Origin: Andrena cerasifolii
Lineage: Eukaryota; Arthropoda; Insecta; Hymenoptera; Andrenidae
Length of the DNA: 64,000 nucleotides
NCBI RefSeq assembly: GCF_050908995.1
Contig: NC_135130.1
Coordinates: 9,355,001-9,419,000 of the forward strand
Direction: 5' to 3'
Made by a program: the position numbers and the translations under genes. A model generated the notes under the pieces. The model made no database searches. It was given only the letters and a program-made list of their open reading frames with translations, and was not told the DNA's origin. Below are positions 12,113 through 23,518 of the stretch, in pieces. The stretch's first letter is position 1; each line of letters begins with the position of its first letter.

Positions 12113-14510
12113 CTACGAAAGTGGAGGTAGAGGGAAAACCCTTTCCCATTCGCGCATTCTGTCCAGATACAGATCAGTCTTCATGGTCGGGCACGAATTA
12201 ATGTCCAAGTAGTTATTTTGCTCGTACACAAATCTGTCCCATCTTACGTCCTTATATGCACCCTCCTTGGGAACTGGTTCCCCAGTCGCAACGAAGCTCG
12301 TCCACATGGACGTGTACAAGTCCACCATTGGAATTTCAGGCGCACTTTGATTGAAGAATGGGAAGAATGTCTCCATGAAGAATAGGTACTGCAGATCGTC
12401 GTGGTGTACCACACCTAAATTTATTAATAGCGAATAAAGTTGCGGGAGCAGCTAAGAAAACACATCGGCTACGCCATTTACCGTATGGAGTCGTGGCGTT
12501 CCACCAAGTAAAGCTGTAACGTCCCTGATACGTGAATTCATAAAAGTACACCGGCTCGCTGGAATGTTTAGCCAGCAGCCTTGCCCCGCGATACATGGGG
12601 AATATAATTACGCTGTCCGCGTAGATCTGTAAACCACAAATCAATGTCGATTTTGACAAAGTGAGATCGATAAATGCAATCACCGTCTGGATGAAACGTA
12701 CGTGAGCTAGGCCATCCCTGTTAGCCGAGCTAATTGGCTGACCGCTGAAATAAAATTCTCGTAATTGCCTGCTGATGTATTTCGATCGCGAGGTTCCGCG
12801 TTCGTACATGAAACTGATCGGTGCAACCTGCTCCCAATTATCGTTCATATCGCGAAAATAGTCGTCCCCTTTCCTAGTTTCGTTCTGAAACCCTAGAATG
12901 CAAAGATCGCAGAGCATTTGGCAATGAACTTGGCTCCGCTGTGACACGTAGAAACGTACAAGCAACTACTCCGCCAAATTCGTCCTTGTTCACCCCAAAT
13001 ATGACTGGCACCTGATGAAACCTCCCTTTTCTGATCAGATCAAGGGGTTGGGCCGTGAGAAATCGTTCGGCACCCAGGATTTCAGGTTCGACGACTGGCT
13101 GCCATACTACAATTGGATCACCGTGCCACTCCTGAAACGGTAGGAACTCGGATGTCGCGCAAGAAGCTCGAGAAAATTTGCAAATACGTAAAACGAGTAA
13201 AGTCTTGTTGTCGTGGACTAACGAAAAACTGGGACATGGTGTCCGTGAAGTTCTGAACGGGCTTCGACCTCAGGCAAGTTAATATCGCTTCGGTATCGCT
13301 GGTAGGGCAGTTCAAAAGGGTTGCCTGCTTTCTGGCGAGACGTTTCTGTTCGGTTGGATAAGGCTCCGCGGTTAGAAGCGAGCCACTCATCACGATTGCC
13401 CTGTGGAACAAGTTCTTGGACATTGGTGACACCATGTGCAGCATCGTGCTGAGCCCTCCGACGCTGTACCCGCTGATGGTCACAGCATTTCGGTCTCCGC
13501 CAAAGGCAGCGATGTTCCTTTGAAGCCAACGAAGCGCCGCGACTTGATCTTTCAAGCCCAGATTTCCGGGTGCTAGAGAATCGCCCGTACTTATGAAACC
13601 TGAGAAAAAGTAGGCCATTCTGAAATATGGATTCATCGCTGGTCGCCCGACAGTTGGAATTTGGAAGTACCCAATGTCCCGAGACGATAGTTCACGGTAA
13701 CCAGAACAATATCCTTATCCATCAGATACTGAGGGCCGAAGTAAAAGCTCTGGCCAGAGAACGAATAATAACCACCGGGGTGGAAAAATACGAGGACCGG
13801 CCTTGTTACATTTTCACGGCTCGAGGGTAACTGGAATTTTTAAACGATTGCGATTGGTGGCGAGCCAGTGGTGCGAGGCAATCACTTGGATTTCAACACG
13901 TACTTTTGTCGTGTACACGTTCAAGCGCAGGCAATCTTCCGACACTGATTGTCTTCCGTCTAAATTTGGACACGAAGGACCTTCTTCGGTTGCATCGAAA
14001 ACATCGTTCCAGTCAGTTGCTGGAGTGGCTGCCTACGTGCATGCATTATGAGAGAATTGCACAATTTATTCTCACCGGTGTCTGATAAATACCCGCGCAA
14101 AAGGAAATGCAAGAAAGGAAAATGTCTGGTTTCCTTCTCATGGCTGAAGGCTGGCGATAAATTTCAGCCGAATGTATAAAAGAAGACGGGCGTGCATTCA
14201 GCGGGCATTTTGCTCGAATCACTTGGCAATGGCAGGGGAGAGATTAGGAACAATAGTGTTCAGTGTCCCACCAGAACGAATAAAATTACAGCTGGGTGGA
14301 GAATGAAAAATTTACCTGAAAACGTCGTTCCCCCGTGGGGGCCTGGGCATATCTCACACCACGGAAGGAATAAATCTTCCGCCCAAGCCTTGAATCTAGA
14401 ATAGAGCCGCGGATTTTTCCGGTTGGTGCTACCGCTTCCGGGTACGAAGCACAACACTGATGGCTACCGATGCCGGCGATAAGAAATAAAGATGTCAAGA
14501 GTAGCAACAT
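12113..14510 (-). CDS. Type-B carboxylesterase, copy 2 (secreted)
   Basis: Tandem paralogue of the previous gene. Exons in transcript order are 14316-14510, 13904-14032, 13671-13830, 13223-13599, 12960-13131, 12702-12892, 12482-12626 and 12113-12414, giving 1671 bases and 556 residues. Exons 3, 5, 6 and 7 have exactly the lengths seen in copy 1 (160, 172, 191, 145). A signal peptide (MLLLLTSLFLIAGIGS) is clear. The oxyanion loop reads HPGGYYSFSG, the acidic triad member is in KDEFGG and the histidine is in VVHHDDLQYLF. The nucleophile elbow is GYSVG instead of GYSAG; the serine is kept but the position after it carries the bulkier valine. Activity is still likely, with possibly altered specificity. 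Confidence 0.92.
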
Positions 14511-15276
14511 TTTACAGGCCGAAATTTTCCTTTCCGTCTGTTAGACCACGGCCATCGGCCTGTTCACTCGCGCCTCACGAGCAGTCGGTGTTTGGAAACA
14601 CTGAGGACACTGAGCGGGCTCAAAACAGGAGAAAACATTTTATACCCCAACTAAAAAGGAAAACCAGTTCACGGACGTAATTATCATACAAGTAGAGATA
14701 TGTACACTTGGAGGGAACGGGGGTGGCCAAGTAAATATATTTTGTCTCGTCGAAATACATACGCGTAGATGGAGATAAAAATGGGAGCGGGTATACCCGT
14801 AGCCGACGTTGCAAATATTAATTACTCGAGTGTGAGAATTAATCGCGAACGATACAAAATACTGTGCAAGGCCAACCTCAGCGATAACACCTTACTATCT
14901 CTTTACATGAGTAATTGTATAAAAAAAAAACCATTCATCAACGCGTACATCTACATATGTCTTCAAATGCACTTTCCTTGTTTGCACGGATTCCATTTCT
15001 TTCAAACAAATTGGCTTACCGCGATTTGCGCAATCAAGGAAAACCCAGGATACGTTCGTGCATCAACTATGTCTTTGGACATCCCTATCGCGTAACAGCT
15101 GCTCTTGCCGCGTACTTTTATTAGTATTTTAGTCGTGTATCGATATCATTAGAATTCTTATTCCACGGGATCAAGTGGTAACGATCGTGTCTTGCATAAT
15201 GACAAATAACGCAAGTAAATCTGTTTCCATCTTTTCCCTTTCTGGTTTCATTCACGAACTCTGCAATTCTCGTTAC
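14511..15276. other. Intergenic region, no supported gene
   Basis: This 766-base gap holds the promoter side of carboxylesterase copy 2 and the 3' flank of THEG-like gene A. Short frames on both strands resemble no known family and show no splice-linked partner. No repeat is obvious apart from a run of A near 14925. Confidence 0.55.
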
Positions 15277-17390
15277 TTATGCTTCCTGGGTTTCTTCTGC
15301 CTGGGTTTCCTGTGGCTCGGTTTCCTCTGCCTCAGCTACATCCGATTCTTCTTCTCTCTTGTCGTCAGCCTTCGGAGTACCATCAGTCTTCTCTGGAGCG
15401 AGTCGTTTTCCCCTTTGCCTCCTTCTTCTCCCACCTCTCCTTCCCGATAATTTTTCCACCCTTTTCCTCTCCCTTCTCTGCCTTCTCGCCAGGTCTGGGT
15501 AAATGCAAGGATCAATGGTCCGTTCGTAAGCAATCGGATCAATTGGACGTTTCTTGATCTTCGCCTTCTTCTTCTCCTCCGGGGGTGGACATTCGCCCAT
15601 TTTGTACGGCTTCGTTTTGGGCAACACTTTTCCGTATACCTGTGTCAACGTTATTCCGTGAAGCTGCACGATCGTTAATAACTAGTCTGGGCGGTTTAAA
15701 GGAAACTGACTTACAGGCTTTTCGAATATCGGCGCTCCATACTCGTCTTTTTCTCGCGGTGGCTTCCTTTCCACAGGACTTCGCGGTCTGGGTGGCTTCG
15801 CCAAAGCATCCGTTCTGGGGGAAGCTGCAGCAGACAAGGCGCCTTTGCTCACGCCAAAGGGATTAGCTCTGATGGCTTTACTTTCGCGCATGGTGGGTTT
15901 CGCCAACGTCTCCAGTCGTGGCGATGCTGTAACGAACAATAACGTTCGTCAGTTCGTTATTTGCTGCGACAGACCGATTTCTTCAGCTTTAACCCAGACC
16001 TGTTACTTTTAAAGCTGCTCCTGGGATTCTGTTAGGGTCATCCTTGCACGGATTTGGTGCGAACCTCCAAGCATGTTTCTCCAGCCTCCTCCTTTTAGCT
16101 TTCCTCTCTTCGTCCTCTGTCATTTTCTCCTCACCTTCATCTTTTTTTCCTCTTCTAATTCCTTTAGTACTTTTCCTCGTGTCACCTTCGCCTTGAGATA
16201 TCTCATCACACTCCATGTCTTTGTATTTCCTCTTTCTCGCCTTTCTCAGCTCCCTTTCTCTCCTCTTCCTCTGCTGGACTAAGGCACCCTTGCCCCTTTC
16301 ATCTCCTTCCTCTATTAGTATCCTCTTCCAAGCTACCGCAGTCCTATCTCTCCTGTCTTTTAAGGTCGTATACGGTGGCAATGCCAGGAACTCCATCCAC
16401 GGTGTGATCTGGAAAGCAAACAAAGTAATCTCTAATTTACCCTGCTCTTATGAAATAACGATAACAGGACGGTGAATGTTGAAACGACTGAACACCTCGT
16501 ACAAGAGCGCGGTTCTCTTTATACCGTGCGGCGTGAACACCTCCGCGATCTCTTCAGGTGTTAATTCTTCGGGACAGTGGCGCAGTTTCTTCGCCAATGC
16601 CAATTTTCTCAGCCTTTCCTCGTCAACCATCTGTCTGCATTGCGGCCGAGGCCGGCATTCCTCGGGGAGAATGACACAAGGCTGGGCTAGGTCGATGATT
16701 CTCTGAGAGGCCTGGTACCTCAAAGCTGCTGGGGAGACTTTGTAAAAGACCCGACCGTAATCGACTAATCTCACATTTGGCAGAGCTAAGAGAATTAATC
16801 GTCTCGATGCCACCGCATTTAACGCAGCTTTCGAAAGGATCCAGTCCCTGCAATGGGCACTTAGGTCGGGCGCTTTGCGAGGCTCCGATAATAGTTTTAT
16901 TCTTCTCCTCAACTGAGACAGCGGCTTCGCGCGGCGGACCTAAAGGAAATCGTAATTCATCGATCAGGAGCTTGCAGGAGCGATGACTTTTAAATTGTTT
17001 AATGTAGGACATGTATCTACTATTGGCTCGGGTTCCGGGATTTCCTTGGGTTGGGCATTGATTTTCACCCAGGCATTGAAACGCGCCCAATCGGCTGGTG
17101 TTTGCAGCCACCTTTTCAGTTTCATCTTGTCAGCGGTCTTCCTAGAAACGATTAAAGTAACATTTTCTAGGGTTTCAAATAATTATCGTTAAAAATCGCA
17201 CATTTTGTAACGAAAGAATTACTTGCCCTGCTTTATACTTCGATTTATTTATCTTTTTCAACCTGCCTGGTACCGCTCTACCCTTTCTTGAAGGTGCTTC
17301 CCTCACGGTTACACTTTTCCTTCTGAGTACACGGCCTGTACGACCTGTACTCCTCGCAGGCGCTACGGGTTTCTGAATTCTTGGAGCCAT
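15277..17390 (-). CDS. THEG-repeat protein A (sperm microtubule-associated protein 2-like)
   Basis: THEG repeats (RxxxLAxPK-type) occur in testis-expressed proteins linked to sperm flagellar microtubules. Exons run 17223-17390, about 16985-17137, 16448-16939 (3' end unsure), 16000-16408, 15715-15926 and 15277-15639. Repeat-like units include PRLETLAKP, PRTDALAKP, SQRIIDLAQP, SRRLILLALP and WMEFLALP. A highly charged lysine/arginine-rich stretch fills exon 4, and an acidic tail (EETEPQETQ) ends the protein. Joins checked by phase include KVTASPRLETLAKP (exon 4 to 5) and FEKPVYGKVLPK (exon 5 to 6). The exon 1-2 join is ambiguous: either GT donor plus GAAG acceptor, or GC donor plus CTAG acceptor. 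Family assignment rests on the repeats; a sperm or axoneme role is inferred from the family. Confidence 0.8.
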
Positions 17391-17896
17391 TTTTCACGAC
17401 TTTCAGCGCAACGTTCTGATCTAACAGAGGCTTAGCGAAGTCTAAATTTCTTTTTGTTGATAGAAAAATAGTATAAGATCAATTTCCTTTCGTTTATTAG
17501 CCTTGCTTATGCGAGTAATCAGGTTAAATGTTTCTTTGGGTCAACAGTGGGGATAATGAGACGCGAACTGATTAAGTATGACATAATTTACAGCGGTTCA
17601 TTATGTACGTCATCTTTGATGACATTACTGGGTTTCTTTTTAATTTATCCATTTTTCTGTTATATTAATTACCTTTGCCGGATATAATGGAAGAAAACAT
17701 ACTGGAAGGAAAGCAGTCCTTCGTTTGTTTCTCGCCTGTCATGAATATATGCATACGTGTACTTATAATTAACGCGATGGTAATAAAGTTAAAATAATCG
17801 TAATGAAATAAACAAAATATTAATTCTTTATTTATATTTCTTTTGCGTATCGTAAGCTTTTACATTTCACTTGTTTCAACATATAATGCATCGTAA
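17391..17896. other. Spacer between THEG-like genes A and B
   Basis: About 500 bases separate the start of gene A from the stop of gene B, both on the minus strand. The text from 17760 to 17890 is AT-rich, with AATAAA-like signals suitable for the 3' end of gene B. The remainder should contain the promoter of gene A. No open frame of note is present. Confidence 0.55.
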
Positions 17897-18563
17897 TTAA
17901 TGTTTTCCATCTACTGCTTTGTACTTTTTAATCGTTTGAAAGTAATTATCGAAATCTTCGTAGGCTGGGGTCTGATTGTGGGGATTATAATTTTTCGGTT
18001 TAGCGAGATCGTGCAACCGTTTTGTGCAACATTTATTTCTAGCTGCAACGATGCGAGCGTACGTGTCCAATAAAAACTTCTTCTTCTTCGATTCTTGCGT
18101 GTACTTTGACTGCTCGTTGCTATTTATCAGTTTACGGTGTCCCTGCTTCTCTGCTGGAGATTCATACATCATATAGTAGTGGAAATGATTAATGAGTTCA
18201 AGAAATCGCTGTTGCTCGATAGAAGACTCGAAGTGTTTAAGGCAATTTACGGAATTTACCTGCATCTCCGGGGGTAGTTTTCACGGAGGAAGATGAGGCC
18301 TTGAACGCATTTACACCTGGTTTTCGTTTCGGCTGAGCAAGTTTGTTTAACGAATCCGTAATTTGATAAGACAATGCTCCTCGCTTTACCTGGATTGTAT
18401 CGTAGGAATCTCAAGAAATCGCGCAATATTTTCTATTCGCCGTTCCCTACTCTAGGGTACTTACATTGAAGGCATCGTAATTATTAACTGTATCGATCCT
18501 CTTCTTCGGTTCCGCTAATTTCGCGTACCTTGGGGCATGGTCCTGGAGAACATCCGTGTTCAT
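17897..18563 (-). CDS. THEG-repeat protein B
   Basis: A small three-exon gene: 18465-18563, 18260-18389 and 17897-18153 in transcript order, giving 486 bases and 161 residues. Phases match at both introns (donors GTAAGT and GTAAAT, acceptors CCAG and CCAG). Three THEG-type units are visible: RYAKLAEPKK, SLNKLAQPKR and RLHDLAKPKN. Beyond the repeats it is lysine-rich and ends in KAVDGKH. The frame is open a little upstream of ATG 18563 until a TAA, so 18563 is the only start without another exon. An upstream exon joined at 18593 (CCACAG then AGCGG) is possible. Gene A follows downstream on the same strand and gene C starts divergently upstream. Role inferred from the family only. Confidence 0.75.
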
Positions 18564-18875
18564 ATCGTTTACTTGCGTTCTGAACGGTCCGCTCTGTGGT
18601 TTAATTTGAATTTTGGTTTAGTTGAACGAACGGAATATACCGAAAGGTTTGATGTTTGACAACGAAGCGATGGCCAAACATCGTGAAGCAAGACGTTTGC
18701 AAACTTCAACTCTTTTCTACTGACAAATCACTCGCCAGCAAACAGAAACTGTGATGAAAAATCCAAGTTCTCAGCAAATATACCTACTCTAATTGAATCG
18801 ACCAACAATGTAAATTACAGTGTGACTATTTCCTTTTTTCTATACATAGAAGAGAGATTTAAACCTGGAATTACG
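18564..18875. promoter_or_regulatory. Divergent promoter region of THEG-like genes B and C
   Basis: The start codons of gene B (minus) and gene C (plus) are only about 310 bases apart, so both promoters must lie in or near this interval. No TATA box stands out on either strand. A shared, probably male-germline, control region is an inference from layout and family, not from a visible motif. Confidence 0.45.
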
Positions 18876-19667
18876 ATGTCCAAATTAGCAACAACAAATC
18901 CGCCGATTTGCGGAGACAAGCTACAGAAATCCTGCCCCAAAATGTCCAGATCTCAGTAACTATGTATATTCCATTGTCTATTTTAACTTTCCTCGCTGCT
19001 AATAAATCATTCTTCTTTTATACATATAATAGACGCAAAATCTCCACGAAGTCCGTCGTTAAAAAACACTGTAGCGAAGGGAGAGCTCACTGGTGTACAC
19101 CCAGAAAAGTGAAAAGCATCGACTCTACTGAAGAAGTTGATAATTCGTTGGTGAACGTAGTGAAGCCAAAAAAAGGAAAATCGAAAGTGCGTGAAATGGT
19201 GGTTCTCCTGTTGCAACTTGTCGATTAAAAAATGCTAAAAAATTTGCAAGTAATCGAGACATTAAGTTGTGATTGCAGAAACGTAGAAAAGCTGCGAGAA
19301 AGTGCAGGCGCATCGACATCCTCGCGCGACCTAAATATGTAAAATCGCAACGAAATCCTCCCTCCTTCGGCGTAAAAGTCGTTCCTGCAGAATCTTCGGT
19401 ATTTCATGCACGTTTCATTACATGTAAACGATCGTGTACCATTTAAAGGTGACGGCGTCTGGTCGAAAGCCAAAAATCGGTGAAATCACTTCGGGGAGAG
19501 AAAAGAAAATCATTTGTCCTCGGACAGCATTGAAGACAAGTAAAACGGGAAGGGTGAAGAATTCAGCAAACAATTTTACAGCGAGATCCAAGTTACGAGA
19601 TTCTTCGGCGATAGCGATACCCAAAAAGCTAGGGCTACGCTTATTTTCCTTAGGTTCAAATGCATAA
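18876..19667 (+). CDS. THEG-repeat-like protein C
   Basis: Four exons, 18876-18955, 19033-19186, 19279-19398 and 19449-19667, join in frame to 573 bases and 190 residues. Starts and stops are ATG 18876 and a stop at 19665-19667. The clearest THEG-type unit is RRIDILARPKYV in exon 3; weaker ones are KLRDSSAIAIPKKL and VNVVKPKKG. The protein is very lysine- and arginine-rich. Introns are short (77, 92 and 50 bases). The donor ending exon 2 could be GTGCGT at 19187 or GTGGTT nine bases later; both keep the frame. It is divergent from gene B and convergent with the transferrin gene. The assignment is weaker than for A and B because only one repeat is clear. Confidence 0.6.
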
Positions 19668-20329
19668 TAGTTTATGAATGGCAATTAATTCAGGATCAAT
19701 CGGTAATTTCTTCTTTTCCATTTCGAATAACAGTAACGAAACGAATCAAGGAATTAACGCAACCAAAAGCTACGTAATACGAGGGAGAATCGCCGTAAGT
19801 AAAAGGTATTTATAGTCACGAAAAAACACACCGATTGAAAAGAAACGTTTGTTAGCCGGAAAACTTGGAAATAAAATGGTAAAATAATGGACACGTCTAA
19901 GGAGTTATATAGATTTATTTTCATTAATACGTATAAAAATATACATGGACGGCATACCATACGCATAAAATTAGTTACATGTTACGATACTTATCTGATA
20001 ATCGTGTAAAATTGTCAAAAATGGACGGATCAGATCTAAGTCTGGAATTAACGATACAAATATATTCCTTATTCTCATGTGAAACTATATGTGTACTATC
20101 GTACCGCGCTCAGTCATCTAGCAACGCATTAATATGAAGCATGCTGAAGCTATATATAATAAGTTTGTGAACACGTTTCGCAGAGAGACTGTGAAACTAT
20201 AAATTGGAATCATAGCGACAGCTAAACGCGTCTTTTCGCGCAAAATATTCTTATTAGCTTCTTAGAGTTCTACCTTATTCTTGGTTCAATGTATATACAT
20301 ATAGGTATCAAGAAGAAACGTACTGAATT
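19668..20329. other. Convergent 3' region of THEG-like C and transferrin
   Basis: These 660 bases lie between two stop codons facing each other. The part from about 19900 to 20330 is AT-rich and suits the transferrin 3' UTR, with AATAAA-like signals readable on the minus strand. No coding frame or repeat worth naming was seen. Confidence 0.5.
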
Positions 20330-23300
20330 TTATCTAGTGAACACGTAGGTGAGTATAATCATAGTCATCGTGGCGATCACTGAATGCTCTATAGACGATG
20401 CACCAGCGTTACAGTCCACGAGTCTTCTGGCCCTCATAAAGTCTTGGCCCAGATAGGCACTGAACTCCCGTTTCTCCGGCGGTATCACCATCAGCTGTTG
20501 CGTGGCGTCTTGAAAGATCAGATCGCTGTAAGGCGGCTGACTGTAAAACATGCTGAAGCTAAATTCGTCCTGCTCCTTCCTGCCATAAAATTGTTGGGCA
20601 TAAATGAAGAGATTTATATAAGCGTTTATCTGCGTCTCGTTGTATCCGTAATATCCGCCGCGCGTGACGATCGCATTCGACGCGACTTTTCCCAGATTAC
20701 AATGCATGTAATCGGTGGTTGGTCGGCGAGTACCATCCGGGCAAAGTAGTTCGAAGTCTTTTGTAAAGGTATTGCGCGCCCAGGTTTCTCGTCGTTTCCC
20801 ATCAGTGTTCTCGGCCACTGTCGTGTGCTTCACGAACGCCACGTCTCCTCCGCCCTCCACTAAACATCTGAATGCACCTGTGTAACCGAAATAATCTTCG
20901 GACGCGTCTCTGCGACAATAACGGAAACTTGCACCGTGGCACAGATCGCACATGTTATCGTAAGGCACCCCTGCAAAGTACAATACGCACGACGTTCAAT
21001 CAAACCCTGAGAAATATTGCTAGCAAACGGATCGTAAAGCTACCTGTATTGTATTCGGTACTGAGTGCACCAGGTACGCATGATTTGGTGAAATACTCCG
21101 CGGCAGCGCGGACGGAGTCACAACCGTAGCCCCTGATCCAAGTATTGGAAATCAGGTACGCCAATGGATACACCCAACCCGCGGCCGTGTTAATTCCTGT
21201 GTGGCAAGTGTACTTATTCTTCAGATAAGTTAAGTCTGTATTGTCGTCTTCTTCTTTTGCTACTGCAACCACGTAGTATTCCGGCGTGGGTAGGTTATAA
21301 ACCTCCGATATGAATGGAATCAAGTCGAAACGTAGACCAGCGGTGTACACGTCACTGGTATCTAATACCGTTACATCGACAGTCCTAGAAAGGGAAGATG
21401 AGAAACGGTGTTATCTTCCAATTAACTTAGCACGTATACACTTGTTTTAGTAGACCATTGTGCTTGAAATATACGCACCCAGTTTGTATAGCCTGCATGC
21501 AATGAATTTGACTATGACCTTTGTGGCAAGTTAATTCTGGTTTCAATAGCTGCGCCTTTAACGCTATCTGAAATAAAAGTAGCTTGTAACGATATACATA
21601 AAGTTACTGCGCCGGTCTTTGTCTTTCAGGTCTTTACCTTCATTTTCACACACTTTTCCATTTCTGCGTCGGAAGTAACGCACAGAGTCATCCTATTAAC
21701 GGTACAACGACGCACTTCCAATATTGGATCTAGAGACCTGCCCAAATAACCACTATACGTTTGATCTTTCTCGGGCAATTGAACAAAGTCCCGCGCTGAA
21801 TCCTAGAACCGTATAACTTAGTATAAGATTGTAATAAGAAACGAAACATACTCGAAATTATGTACTTAATACTTACAGAGAATATCAGGTTGTGATGTAT
21901 TCCGTATCGTGGAGCGGACTCAAATAAGTTGAACGTCTCTATTGGCTGTATGTTCGTTGACTCGGGCTTGTCCCACGGGTCCAATTCGTTACCATTGTAA
22001 TTTCTCTCGTACCCGTTGCGATTTTCCGAATTGTCTGTGTTATATTCATTCGGGTTCGTGTATCCGCTTCTGCTGAAATTGTTTTCGCCGAATCTGTTGT
22101 TGAAACCAGGTCGATTTTCGAAACGATTGTCGTACAATTCGGTGGAGTTTTTCGCGTTATGCTTATTCAGTACCCGGACTGCTTTATCTAAGAATCGCTG
22201 ATATAATCGGCGAGTTTCGAGTTTCGTAGCGGAAGATGTGACTACCGCGCGTGATGGGATAGTGCCCCAGTTACAATGCCTGTATTCGTCGGTAGGCTTA
22301 CGGGTGCCATCCCGACAAAGTAACTCAAACTGATCTTTCTTCACGGAATCTATAAAAGGAGAAAAAAATTATGCCACTTGCTTTATAATTGAATAATGTA
22401 TAATCAACCAAATGCTGATTTGGGAACATACTATAGTCAAAAGTCGTAGATGTCATTTCGTCTACGGTCGTATGCACCAAGAAAGCAATTTCTCCTGCCT
22501 CCACCAAACACCTGAATGCTCCTTCGTATCCTGAGTATGGATCCGAGGTTGTACATCTTCCTCCAGGTATTTTCCCAATACACAGTTTGCACAACTGGTC
22601 AGAATTATCGCCTAACATTTAAAATCGTTATATAACAACCAGACGGACAGAATTGTAACAATTATTCGCACCCACTTACCTAAGGGATTATATTTATCGA
22701 TCAATGAATTCACAGCACAGCTAGGTCCAAAGTATTTGATCGCCGACTTTACATGATTATTGCAATCGACAATTTCTAATCCACCTTGTTTCATTAGCTA
22801 AATGCATAAAAAGTTATCTAATTGTCCAGCGATCGTCCAAGAATATAACGAAATGAATTTATATTTACCGTATGAATAGGTATAACCCAACCAGCCAGCA
22901 TTCCGAGACCACTGAAACAAGCCTTTTTACCCCTCAAATCGTTCAAACTCTGAACATCTGGCAAGGAACCTTTTTTAATAACTGCAACTGCATATTGATA
23001 ATTCACTCCACTCTCATATATCTCTTGCATAATTGGTATCAAGCTGTGATATCGTCCGGCTATAAAAATCTCGCCTGGATCCAAAGTGGTTATCTGTGCT
23101 TTTTCCTGATCCAACATAGTCATGCATCCTTCCTTGTTAGATGCGCGTTTGCATTGCAATGAAATGTAGCTATAATCAAAGAATGCTATCTCACGATCAA
23201 CCGCTCTTGAAAATGCATTACATTTATCCTGTTCAGCTTCAGAGATTGTACACCATGTGACGGTATTATTCAGATTTTGACCTGTAATTCAGTAAATGAT

Positions 23301-23518
23301 AAGTAATTGCATCGTTACCTTGTATTTGAATATCTTGGAATTTCTTTATTCTCTATCTGAATATTTAACGATATAAATTTAGGTAAGCGAAAAAGAGAGG
23401 CTATTGGAAACGATGAATGAGAATTTAGAAAGCAGAAATATGTATTTGTACCTTGTATATGGAGCCAGAATAAACCGAGAAATAATAAAAATATGTGTTT
23501 ACAATTCTTGGGCGGCAT
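20330..23518 (-). CDS. Two-lobed transferrin family protein, GPI-anchored type
   Basis: Nine exons in transcript order are 23452-23518, 22869-23281, 22680-22797, 22432-22611, 21877-22349, 21638-21802, 21479-21567, 21044-21384 and 20330-20970. They sum to 2487 bases and 828 residues. The protein has a signal peptide (HIFLLFLGLFWL), two transferrin lobes and a hydrophobic C-terminus after CNAGASS, as in GPI-anchored insect transferrins. Iron-ligand positions: N-lobe Asp90, Tyr119 and Tyr228 are kept, but His is Asn286 and the carbonate Arg is Met150. In the C-lobe Asp510, Tyr539 and Tyr645 are kept, but His is Asn707 and Arg is Thr568. The N-lobe carries an Asn-rich insert of about 60 residues near its end. 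Tight iron binding is therefore doubtful. It is not the secreted Tsf1; choosing among Tsf2, Tsf3 and Tsf4 needs a tree. Confidence 0.92.
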
